A stretch of 5,619 nucleotides of DNA from Chloroflexota bacterium (GTDB lineage Bacteria > Chloroflexota > Dehalococcoidia > UBA2979). Where the stretch lies: positions 1 through 5,619 of the forward strand of contig JAQCJS010000086.1 in NCBI GenBank assembly GCA_027592975.1, given 5' to 3'. The position numbers were made by a program, and so were the translations under genes. Shown one piece after another: positions 1-5,370 of this stretch (positions within the stretch are counted from its first letter, which is position 1; the number at the start of each line of letters is the position of its first letter). The notes beneath the pieces are model-generated. The model saw only the letters and a list, made by a program, of their open reading frames with translations, was not told the DNA's origin and did no database searches.

Positions 1-19
1 GTCCTGCGAGCCTGGAGGC

Positions 20-814
20 CTACGCCTTCGGTGGCACGTCCAGGCGTACCGCGATCCCCTCGAGGTCGGACGAGGGTGCCGGATAGCGCTCCAGCACCAG
101 CGGGTCGTGGCCGGGGACGATGTGCTGCGGGGAGTCCGCCAGCGCGTGGAGCGCACGGAACCCCGCCAGCACGCGCTCCGGCTGGTACGCGATCGAGAAC
201 GGCCGGCCGGCCTCGAAGTTCTCGTAGTAGTGGCTGGAGTCGGACGCCAGCACCACCCAGCCGCGCTCCGTGTGCACGCGCACCACCTGCGTGCCGCCGG
301 TGTGCCCACCGACGAGGTGCACGCTGAGGCCGGGGGCGAGCTCCGCCGCGCCGTCCACCAGGTCCACGCGCCCCTCGTGCAGCGCGCGTACCACCATGTC
401 GATCTCCTGCGGCTCGAAGGCGTGCCGCGCGTCCGTCAGCATCGCGGGGCCGACGACGAACTCGACCTCCTTCTGCTGGATGTGGATGCGCGCCTTCGGG
501 AAGTCGTCGATCGTGCCGATGTGGTCGTAGTGGAGGTGGGTGATGACCACGTCCTCCACCTCGGCCGCCTCCACGCCCATCAGCCGGAGGCCGTCCGCGG
601 GCCGGCGGATCTGCTGCCGTCCGCGTCGTGTGCCCACCGGCTCCGAGAAGCCGGTGTCGATGACAAACGTGTGCTGGTCGCTCTGCGCGAGCCACACGAA
701 GTAGTCCATGGGCATGGACCGCTCGCCGTCCGGGTCGCCGCCCAGGAAGTGCTCCTTGCGGGTCGCCTCGCGGTGGCCGTACTTGATCGCGGTGACACGG
801 TAGGTCTCGGTCAT
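20..814 (-). CDS. MBL-fold hydrolase, N-acyl-homoserine lactonase-like
   Basis: 264-residue metallo-beta-lactamase-fold hydrolase. Visible metal ligands are the HLHYDH motif at residues 93-98 (H93, H95, D97, H98), H171 in a GGHTGG segment, D192 in an ASDSSHYYEN segment, and H236 in VPGHD. This is the complete dinuclear-zinc set of the AttM/AiiA type of quorum-quenching lactonase, and the length suits that group. The tyrosines after D192 fall where AHL lactonases carry their catalytic Tyr. No signal peptide is seen, so it is probably cytoplasmic. The ATG at 814 is chosen over an in-frame start at 853 because GAGGAG (821-826) sits 6 nt upstream. The stop is TAG. It is the last of five co-directional genes, 181 bp after the dehydrogenase and beyond a hairpin-rich spacer. 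The family hydrolyses lactones. Whether the substrate here is a signal molecule or a pathway lactone cannot be told; the catabolic neighbourhood favours the latter. Confidence 0.93.
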   Translation of the reverse strand: MTETYRVTAIKYGHREATRKEHFLGGDPDGERSMPMDYFVWLAQSDQHTFVIDTGFSEPVGTRRGRQQIRRPADGLRLMGVEAAEVEDVVITHLHYDHIGTIDDFPKARIHIQQKEVEFVVGPAMLTDARHAFEPQEIDMVVRALHEGRVDLVDGAAELAPGLSVHLVGGHTGGTQVVRVHTERGWVVLASDSSHYYENFEAGRPFSIAYQPERVLAGFRALHALADSPQHIVPGHDPLVLERYPAPSSDLEGIAVRLDVPPKA

Positions 815-894
815 GCGGTGCTCCTCAATCCAGCGGGGGTGCGGTGCAGCCACGGTGCGGGCGAGGCATCACGGCAACTCGCTGCCGGGCGGCC

Positions 895-977
895 CATCCC
901 TCTGCCCCCTGCCCTCGGGAAGGGGATGAGAAGCGAGGGGCTACGCCCCTCGCGCTCCCTCGGGACTGACCCCGAAG
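895..977. repeat. Intergenic cluster of three tandem hairpins
   Basis: The 181-bp gap between the dehydrogenase and the lactonase contains three adjacent inverted repeats. The first (895-928) is imperfect: CATCCC at 895-900 pairs with GGGATG at 923-928, and CCCCT 906-910 can alternatively pair with AGGGG 921-925. The second is perfect: GCGAGGGGC (933-941), a 3-nt loop, then GCCCCTCGC (945-953). The third pairs CCTCGGG (958-964) with CCCGAAG (971-977) as 7 bp with one G-T wobble on the minus-strand transcript. On the minus strand the central stem is followed by TTCTCATCC, a poor U-tract, so this could be a weak terminator or attenuator, or a dispersed palindromic repeat. I see no coding potential in the gap. 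Confidence 0.5.
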
Positions 978-995
978 CATCCGACCAAAGGCCGG

Positions 996-1928
996 CTAGA
1001 AGTCGCCCTGCTTCTTCATCGCGTCGACATCCGCCGCGGACTCTTCGATGTGGACGCCGGCGCGCTCCTCCTGCAGCAGCATCGCGACGCGCGAGTCGCG
1101 GTCCTGCCAGCCGCGGTTCATCGCCTCGGTCAGTTCCTCCAGCGCGAGGTTGGTGAGGCGCATCGGCACGCCGACCTCCCGCGCGAGCTGCGTGGCGAGC
1201 GTGACGTCCTTGTGCGCGAGCTTGAGCATGAAGGAGGGCGGGTCCCACTTGTTCTGCAGGAACTCCCCGGCAAGCCGGTCAAAGGTGCGCGCGCGGCCGT
1301 TCGCGCCCGCGCGGATCGCGTCCCACAGCTCCAGCGGCTCCACGCCGGCCTTCACCCCCATCGTGAACACCTCGGCCAGCGCCGCCTGGATTGTGTAGCC
1401 CGCGGCGTTGTGCACGAGCTTGGCGACCGAGCCGGCGCCGATCGGGCCGATGTACTTCGCCTGGTCGCCGATCGCGTCCAGGATGCCCTTGTGCTTGTCG
1501 AACGTCGGCTGGTCGCCGCCCACCCAGATCGCGAGGCGACCGCTGGCCGCGCCCGTGGGGCCGCCGCTCACGGGAGCGTCCATGAACTGGATGCCCTTCG
1601 CCTCGAACCGCGGGTGGATCGCGCGCGCCGCCGTGGGGGCCGAGGTCGACAGGTCGAACCACGCCGAGCCGGGCTTCATGCCCGCGAGCAGGCCGTCCTC
1701 CTCGAACGCCACGATGTTGATCTCGCGCGGGCCGGGGAGCGAGGTGAAGATGACGTCAGCCACCTCCGCCACCTTGCCGATCGACTCGCCCCACGTGCAC
1801 CCCGCCTCGATGTGGCGGTCGGCCAGCTCGCGGCGCAGGTCGTTCACGATGACGTCATAGCCGGCCTTGCGGACGTTGAGCGCCATCGAGCCGCCCATGG
1901 TGCCGAGTCCGATGAATCCAACGATCAT
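996..1928 (-). CDS. 3-hydroxyisobutyrate dehydrogenase-family NAD(P)-dependent oxidoreductase
   Basis: 310-residue beta-hydroxyacid dehydrogenase (family of 3-hydroxyisobutyrate, tartronate-semialdehyde and 6-phosphogluconate dehydrogenases). The N-terminal Rossmann motif is FIGLGTMG (residues 5-12). An acidic residue follows the second strand (VND, D30), which tends to favour NAD+, with nearby arginines that leave NADP+ possible. The substrate-binding signature is DAPVSGG (117-123). The catalytic lysine is K170 in GSVAKLVHN, with N174 four residues on, and the second-domain KDVTLA segment begins at K240. Length is normal for the family, with a slightly long polar C-terminal tail. The ATG at 1928 is preceded by AGGAGG (1934-1939) 5 nt upstream, so an in-frame upstream start at 1949 is unlikely. 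It lies 54 bp after the cyclase gene in the same operon. It would oxidise a short hydroxyacid to a semialdehyde or reduce the reverse; a hydroxyacid released by one of the neighbouring hydrolases is an obvious but unproven substrate. Confidence 0.95.
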   Translation of the reverse strand: MIVGFIGLGTMGGSMALNVRKAGYDVIVNDLRRELADRHIEAGCTWGESIGKVAEVADVIFTSLPGPREINIVAFEEDGLLAGMKPGSAWFDLSTSAPTAARAIHPRFEAKGIQFMDAPVSGGPTGAASGRLAIWVGGDQPTFDKHKGILDAIGDQAKYIGPIGAGSVAKLVHNAAGYTIQAALAEVFTMGVKAGVEPLELWDAIRAGANGRARTFDRLAGEFLQNKWDPPSFMLKLAHKDVTLATQLAREVGVPMRLTNLALEELTEAMNRGWQDRDSRVAMLLQEERAGVHIEESAADVDAMKKQGDF

Positions 1929-1940
1929 TGGTGCCTCCTG

Positions 1941-1958
1941 CCGGCGCACGCGCGCCGG
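1941..1958 (-). promoter_or_regulatory. GC-only hairpin abutting the dehydrogenase ribosome binding site
   Basis: In the 54-bp gap between the cyclase and dehydrogenase genes, CCGGCGC (1941-1947) and GCGCCGG (1952-1958) form a perfect 7-bp inverted repeat with a 4-nt loop. On the minus-strand mRNA this stem ends 1 nt before the AGGAGG of the dehydrogenase gene. It could influence ribosome access, protect a processed 3' end, or simply be a GC-rich chance palindrome. There is no U-tract, so it is not a classical terminator. Confidence 0.35.
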
Positions 1959-1982
1959 ACGTGATGATGCGTAGACGACTGT

Positions 1983-2870
1983 CTAGAAGATCGCGAGCGG
2001 GTTGATCGGGGAGCCGGTGCCCCCCACCACGATCAGCGGTGCCATGGTGAACATGAACTCGTACCGCCCCTCCTCGGCGCAGGCCGCGGCGATCCGGTCG
2101 AGCTGGGCGTTGTCCACCAGGCCCACGCCGTAGCGGTACAGCACCGGGTGCACCCCGCGCGCCAGGCTGTAGCCCGTCGGCAGGTGATCCAGCATGTCCC
2201 ACACCAGCACGGACACGTCTGCCTCGCGGATGAACGGCAGGCACGAGGCGTGCAGCCCCGGCCGGTTCACCGGATCCGCCCCCCACGGCGCGACCTCGCG
2301 CTCATACGCCTCGCGTCCGCAGTTCACGATGAGCGCATCGCCGGACTGCAGCGTCACGCCCTGCGTGCGGGCGATCTCCTCCAGTTCCCAGCCGTGGACG
2401 GGCGTATCCAGTGTGACGTACGTCCCGCGGTGCCGCTCCACGTCCAGCAGCACGCCGCGCGTGGTGATGCCGGTGGCCCAGTGCTCTACGCCGCCCCACG
2501 CGGCGCCGTCCGTGGACAGCATGTCCGTCGGACGGCCATTCCACATCCCCTCCGGCCCCCACATGTGGCAGAGCGCGTCCAGGTGCGTGGACGAGGTGCC
2601 GTGGTACGCGATGCCGTAGTAGTCCGTGGCCACGCCGGCCGGGGTGATGCGCATGAAGTGCTGCGCCGGCTGCAGGTTGTTGGGTGCGGGGGTCTTCGGG
2701 AACACGCGCGCCATGGAGACGCTGCGCCCGCTGCGGACCAGGCCCGCGGCGGCGACGCGTTTCTCCGGCGTGATCAGGTTGATCGCCCCGCGCTGGTCGT
2801 CGTCCCCCCAGCGCCCCCAGTTGCTGTCCGCCAGGTACGCCTGAACGTCGGACTCGGAAGGAAGTTCCAT
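1983..2870 (-). CDS. Cyclase family protein (kynurenine formamidase/isatin hydrolase-like metal hydrolase)
   Basis: 295-residue member of the 'cyclase' superfamily (PF04199 type), metal-dependent hydrolases that open amide or related C-N bonds; kynurenine formamidase and isatin hydrolase belong here. The metal-binding signature is HGTSSTHLDALCH at residues 90-102, giving H90, H96, D98 and H102. Other family hallmarks are the N-terminal NWGRWGDDDQRGAINL segment (about 17-32), a LHASCLPF segment around 206-213, and the ending GGTGSPINPLAIF. The protein is longer than the ~210-residue KynB type, so it belongs to the larger subfamily of unknown substrate and should not be called kynB. The ATG at 2870 has AGGAGG (2877-2882) 6 nt upstream; the open frame continues upstream to 3083 but that extension overlaps the EthD-like gene and reads as arginine/serine-rich shadow. 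The preceding gene ends 25 bp away, so tight co-transcription is expected. The product is probably cytoplasmic. Confidence 0.95.
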   Translation of the reverse strand: MELPSESDVQAYLADSNWGRWGDDDQRGAINLITPEKRVAAAGLVRSGRSVSMARVFPKTPAPNNLQPAQHFMRITPAGVATDYYGIAYHGTSSTHLDALCHMWGPEGMWNGRPTDMLSTDGAAWGGVEHWATGITTRGVLLDVERHRGTYVTLDTPVHGWELEEIARTQGVTLQSGDALIVNCGREAYEREVAPWGADPVNRPGLHASCLPFIREADVSVLVWDMLDHLPTGYSLARGVHPVLYRYGVGLVDNAQLDRIAAACAEEGRYEFMFTMAPLIVVGGTGSPINPLAIF

Positions 2871-2895
2871 CGGCAGCCTCCTGCGGTCGCGCCGC

Positions 2896-3597
2896 CTACT
2901 TGACCACGTAGGACTCGTGGCCGATGAGCCGCAGCGTGCCCTGCGCGCACAGCTCGTCGAACCCGTCGTCGCTGGCCGTGCCGCTGCCGCTGCGCGCGCT
3001 GTCCGCTGGCGCGGTGCGAGCGGCGGTGTCACGCCACCAGAACACCGGGAAGCCATCGAACGCCCCGCGCGATCCGTTCTCATCGGCCAGCGTCACCACG
3101 TAGCGCAGCGCGCCGTCCTTGCCCTGGAAGCCCGCCGCCACGTTAGCGGCGTGGACGTCACGCCACTCGTCGAAGAAGTGCTTCGGCTCCACCGTGTCCA
3201 GGCGGCGCACGAAGAGCACCACCTTCTCGTTGTCTCGCTCCACGGGCGCGTCGGCGACCGGGATCACCTCGGTCGTCAGCAGGCGGAAGCAGCGGTTCGG
3301 ATCCAGCATCCCACGGAACGAGTCGTCACCCGGGGCGACCAGCAGGCGGTCGGTGCCGGCCTGCGCGCCCAGCGCCTGCTCCGCGTGCGCGCGGTCGCGG
3401 AACCAGAGCTCCTCGATGCCGTCGTAGGCGGGCGGCGTGCGCCCCTCGCGGCCGACGAACGTGGTGAACGCGTAGCGGAGCGGCTTGAACGCCGCCGCGA
3501 TCGCGGGGCCGTGGGTGTCCTCCCAGGCCTTGTGCATCTCAGCCTGCGGGACGTCGTCCCACCGGCGCAGACCGATCATGACCTTGACTTCGCTCAC
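2896..3597 (-). CDS. Tandem-duplicated EthD-like dimeric alpha+beta barrel protein
   Basis: 233-residue protein made of two similar halves. Residues 5-67 begin KVMIGLRRWDD and contain WEDTHG (W25, H29), LRYAFTTF and ELWFRD. Residues 125-190 repeat the pattern with KVVLFVRRLD, WRDVHA (W145, H149), LRYVVTL and FWWRD. Short strand, helix with W-x-D-x-H, strand, and a D/E-rich end with aromatic W-x-R-D is the layout of EthD-like ferredoxin-fold subunits (about 100 residues each), which are usually single and dimerise. Here the dimer appears fused in one chain. A low-complexity Ala/Ser/Gly stretch (about 191-211) interrupts the second half. The start is a GTG at 3597, supported by GGGAGG (3603-3608) 5 nt upstream; an ATG frame to 3684 would overlap the nitroreductase end and has no such site. 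EthD-type proteins accompany degradation gene clusters, often with undefined biochemical roles. The fold assignment is by pattern, not by search. Confidence 0.82.
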   Translation of the reverse strand: MSEVKVMIGLRRWDDVPQAEMHKAWEDTHGPAIAAAFKPLRYAFTTFVGREGRTPPAYDGIEELWFRDRAHAEQALGAQAGTDRLLVAPGDDSFRGMLDPNRCFRLLTTEVIPVADAPVERDNEKVVLFVRRLDTVEPKHFFDEWRDVHAANVAAGFQGKDGALRYVVTLADENGSRGAFDGFPVFWWRDTAARTAPADSARSGSGTASDDGFDELCAQGTLRLIGHESYVVK

Positions 3598-3643
3598 GGC
3601 ACCCTCCCCCGCGCTCCCGCGCTGTGCGTCCCGAATCGGCAGG

Positions 3644-3649
3644 ATTGTA
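3644..3649 (-). promoter_or_regulatory. Possible internal -10 element (TACAAT) before the EthD-like gene
   Basis: On the minus strand the 67-bp gap after the nitroreductase reads CTACAATCC. TACAAT matches the sigma-70 -10 consensus at five of six positions and stands out in a very GC-rich background. No convincing -35 hexamer lies 16-18 nt upstream and no extended -10 TG is present. If used, the leader to the GTG start would be about 40 nt. This is a weak call. Confidence 0.2.
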
Positions 3650-3664
3650 GCCCCCGCGGGAACC

Positions 3665-4234
3665 CTACTCGGCCCAGTGGTCAAAGCAGATCGCCTGATC
3701 CAGCGGGGGGCGGTGGTTCGGCCCGTAGGAGCGGTCCGGCCAGCCCAGCGGGATCATCGCGGCCGTGTCCCAGCCCGCGGGGATGCCGAGGATCGCCTTT
3801 ACCTCGTCATTGCGGACGCGGTGGCTGGTGGTCAGCACCGTGCCGAGGCCCAGGATGCGCGCGGCGAGCATCAGGTTCTGGCAGGCCGGGTAGATCGAGG
3901 CCCCCGTCTGGAACCCCACCTGTCCCGTGCGCTCCGGCACGCGGACGCAGGGCACGATCAGCACCGGCGCCTTCGCCATCACCCCCGGCTCGCCGGTGGG
4001 GGTCCCGCCCGTCCGCCCCGCCTGCACCGTCGCGTACTCGCGATCCAGCGCGGCGCGCACCGCCGGGTCGCGCACGACGACGAACTTCCACGGCTGGGTG
4101 TTCGATCCGGACGGCGCATGGATCGCGGCCTGCAGGATCTGTCGCAGCGTCTCGTCCTCCACCGGCCGGTCGGAGAACTCGCGCACGGCGCGCTGCGACC
4201 GGAACAGCTGCATCGGATCGGTCACCGGCTTCAT
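3665..4234 (-). CDS. Nitroreductase family flavoprotein
   Basis: 189-residue protein of the nitroreductase/NfsB-like superfamily, FMN-dependent homodimers that use NAD(P)H to reduce nitro groups, quinones, flavins or other acceptors. The N-terminal phosphate-binding segment is FRSQRAVREF (11-20), followed by APSGSNTQPWKFVVV (about 40-54), the family's strongest motif. A GASIYPACQNLMLAARILGLGT helix region spans about 111-132, and the C-terminal PLGWPD segment (162-167) precedes a short polar tail ending FDHWAE. Length is typical. The ATG at 4234 has GAGGAGG (4240-4246) 5 nt upstream, which rules out the longer frame reaching 4333 that would run across the divergent promoter region. It is the first gene of the minus-strand operon. 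Substrate is unknown: members range from nitroaromatic reduction to ring dehydrogenation and flavin destruction. The catabolic neighbours make reduction of a pathway compound plausible. Confidence 0.95.
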   Translation of the reverse strand: MKPVTDPMQLFRSQRAVREFSDRPVEDETLRQILQAAIHAPSGSNTQPWKFVVVRDPAVRAALDREYATVQAGRTGGTPTGEPGVMAKAPVLIVPCVRVPERTGQVGFQTGASIYPACQNLMLAARILGLGTVLTTSHRVRNDEVKAILGIPAGWDTAAMIPLGWPDRSYGPNHRPPLDQAICFDHWAE

Positions 4235-4344
4235 CGTCGCCTCCTCGATCACCCCACGTGCACCGGGCACGCCCCGGGCGGCGTGCATCATCGCACGGCG
4301 TACACTGGCGCCCCGACCGGGAACACCGAGCATCCGCGCAACTG
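4235..4344. promoter_or_regulatory. Divergent promoter region with operator-like inverted repeats
   Basis: This 110-bp spacer separates the nitroreductase operon (minus) from the cyclodeaminase-family gene (plus) and must hold both promoters. It contains four alternating arms: CGTGC 4257-4261, GCACG 4267-4271, CGTGC 4282-4286 and GCACG 4293-4297. These give two inverted repeats with 5- and 6-nt spacers. The middle pair extends to a perfect GCACGCC (4267-4273) / GGCGTGC (4280-4286) palindrome with a 6-nt spacer. CACGTG (4255-4260) is also self-complementary. The arrangement looks like a binding site for a dimeric regulator controlling both directions. No regulator gene is present in the window, and chance palindromes are more likely at this GC content. 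Confidence 0.42.
4301..4306 (+). promoter_or_regulatory. Possible -10 element (TACACT) for the cyclodeaminase-family gene
   Basis: TACACT matches the TATAAT consensus at four of six positions and lies immediately downstream of the last GCACG arm. No recognisable -35 box is seen 16-18 nt upstream, where the palindromic arms lie, which would suit an activator-dependent or repressed promoter. Start would be near 4313, leaving a leader of about 30-45 nt. Weak evidence. Confidence 0.2.
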
Positions 4345-5295
4345 ATGGGACCCCGCACCGTGGCTCTCTTCCTCAACAACGACGACGTCCGCGCCCTGCT
4401 CCCGATGAGCGAGTGCATCGAGGTCCTCGACGACCTGTTCCAGCAGGAGGCGCGCGGGCTGGTGGACAACCGCCCGCGGGAGCGCCTGCGCTTCCCGGAC
4501 TCCAACTGGACCTCCACACTGATGGGCGGCACCGTCCTCAGCCAGGACGCGCTCGGCTTCCGCACCGGGAGCGCCACGCTGCTCTACAACACGAAGTCCG
4601 GCGCGCTGGACGCGGTGATCGAGCCGGCCATGATGGCGTGGATCCGCACCGGCGCCGCCAGCGGCCTCGCCGCGAAGTACATGTCCCGGCCGGACGCCTC
4701 CGTCCTCGGCGTCTTCGGCACGGGCCGGCAGGCGGTGACCCAGGTCGAGGGCATCGCCGCCGTCCGCGATCTCTCGCTGGTGAAGGTCTACTCCCGCAGC
4801 GAGGAGAACCGGACGACGTTCGCCGAGACCATGCGCGAGCGCCTCGGGATCGAGGTCGTGGGCGTCGCGACGCCCGAGGAGTGCGTGCAGGGCTCGCACA
4901 TCGTGGACGTGATCACCAGCGCGTGGGAGCCGGTGTTCGACGGCGCGCTCCTGGATCCCGGCACCTGCGTGATCGCCGCCGGGGTGAACTCCTGGCAGAA
5001 GCGCGAGATCGACGCGACCACGATCCGCCGCGCCTCGGTCATTGCCGTCGACAACCTCGACAACGCGAAGGCGGAGTGCGGCGAGTTGATCTGGGCGGCT
5101 GCGGAGGGCTGGTTCCGCTGGACGACGCCGGTGGAGTTGCACGAGATCGTGAGCGGCAAGGTAGACGGCTACCCCTCGCCCGAGGCGATCACGCTGTTCG
5201 AGAGCCAGGGCATCGGCATCGAGGACGTCGCCGCCAGCGCCTACATCCTGAAGAAAGCGCGCGCGCAGGGCGTCGGCCTCGAACTGCCGTTCTAG
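4345..5295 (+). CDS. Ornithine cyclodeaminase/mu-crystallin family protein
   Basis: 316-residue NAD(P)-binding enzyme of the ornithine cyclodeaminase (OCD)/mu-crystallin family, which includes ornithine cyclodeaminases, alanine dehydrogenases and ketimine reductases. The family motif RTGAASGLAAKYMSR (101-115) leads into the Rossmann loop VFGTGRQA (123-130), followed by VKVYSRSEENR, the usual cofactor-selecting segment. VDNLDNAKAECGEL (225-238) contains D226, which aligns with the catalytic Asp of OCD. In the substrate region, GFRTGS (71-76) has Arg where the family normally shows GxK, so substrate preference may differ from true OCD. Two starts are possible: ATG 4345 with no clear Shine-Dalgarno, or GTG 4360 (giving VALFLNN) with a weak GGGA 9 nt upstream. 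Homologues usually start close to the ALFL segment, so 4360 may be the true start. Stop is TAG. It is divergent from the nitroreductase operon and likely shares its regulation. Likely to reduce an imine or 2-oxo acid, or deaminate an amino acid. Confidence 0.94.
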   Translation: MGPRTVALFLNNDDVRALLPMSECIEVLDDLFQQEARGLVDNRPRERLRFPDSNWTSTLMGGTVLSQDALGFRTGSATLLYNTKSGALDAVIEPAMMAWIRTGAASGLAAKYMSRPDASVLGVFGTGRQAVTQVEGIAAVRDLSLVKVYSRSEENRTTFAETMRERLGIEVVGVATPEECVQGSHIVDVITSAWEPVFDGALLDPGTCVIAAGVNSWQKREIDATTIRRASVIAVDNLDNAKAECGELIWAAAEGWFRWTTPVELHEIVSGKVDGYPSPEAITLFESQGIGIEDVAASAYILKKARAQGVGLELPF

Positions 5296-5298
5296 GAC

Positions 5299-5318
5299 TC
5301 AGGCTCTGCTTCAGGCTC
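5299..5318. repeat. 8-bp direct repeat pair at the repeat's left edge
   Basis: TCAGGCTC appears at 5299-5306 and again at 5311-5318, separated by 4 nt, just after the cyclodeaminase-family stop codon and entering the palindromic element. Such short duplications often mark the variable edge of dispersed repeats. No function is implied. Confidence 0.45.
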
Positions 5319-5354
5319 CCTCTCCCCGTTCGGGGAGAGGGCCGGGGTGAGGGC
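5314..5354. repeat. Dispersed palindromic intergenic repeat ('LTPALSP' type)
   Basis: CCCTCTCCCC (5318-5327) and GGGGAGAGGG (5332-5341) form a perfect 10-bp stem around GTTC, followed by CCGGGGTGAGGGC. Read on the minus strand this gives the peptides LTPALSPNGERE and, in another frame, SPHPGPLPERGEG. I recognise these as tails of many spurious annotated proteins in diverse GC-rich bacteria, where this intergenic repeat is common (from memory, not searched). It begins about 20 bp after the cyclodeaminase-family stop. It can act as a transcriptional stop or mRNA-stabilising stem, although it lacks a T-tract. Confidence 0.7.
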
Positions 5355-5370
5355 TTCCGGCGTTCCGGCG
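5355..5370. repeat. Perfect 8-bp tandem duplication
   Basis: TTCCGGCG occurs twice back to back (5355-5362 and 5363-5370), directly beside the palindromic repeat. It lies in the region between the repeat and the point where transporter similarity stops. It may be a slippage product or a footprint of a rearrangement. Confidence 0.5.

Noticed and set aside
107..1156. 349-codon plus-strand frame opposite the lactonase and dehydrogenase genes
   Set aside because: His/Arg/Val/Leu-rich shadow frame without domain features; the opposite strand carries complete metal-ligand and cofactor motifs with good ribosome sites.
1050..1964. 304-codon plus-strand frame opposite the dehydrogenase gene
   Set aside because: Low-complexity Arg/Ala/His composition, antisense to a clearly conserved enzyme; no ribosome site supports it.
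1983..2870. Naming the cyclase-family gene kynB (kynurenine formamidase)
   Set aside because: The protein is about 80 residues longer than typical KynB, its metal motif spacing fits the larger unassigned subfamily, and no other tryptophan-kynurenine gene is nearby.
2148..2903. 251-codon plus-strand frame opposite the cyclase gene
   Set aside because: Antisense shadow with biased composition; the minus strand encodes the cyclase signature in full.
2871..3083. N-terminal extension of the cyclase-family protein
   Set aside because: The extra residues are Arg/Ser-rich, overlap the EthD-like gene out of frame, and the internal ATG at 2870 has an ideal AGGAGG.
2917..4344. Long open frame on the plus strand upstream of, and in frame with, the OCD-family gene
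   Set aside because: It lies antisense to the EthD-like and nitroreductase genes, is rich in Arg/Pro/Ser with no recognisable domain, and reflects the scarcity of stops in GC-rich DNA. The conserved protein starts near 4345-4360.
4288..5142. 284-codon minus-strand frame opposite the OCD-family gene
   Set aside because: Arg/His/Ala-rich antisense frame with no motif; it would also cross the divergent promoter region.
5318..5341. Classical rho-independent terminator after the OCD-family gene
   Set aside because: The stem is strong but no run of T follows on either strand; the sequence fits a dispersed repeat better, although it may still slow or stop transcription.
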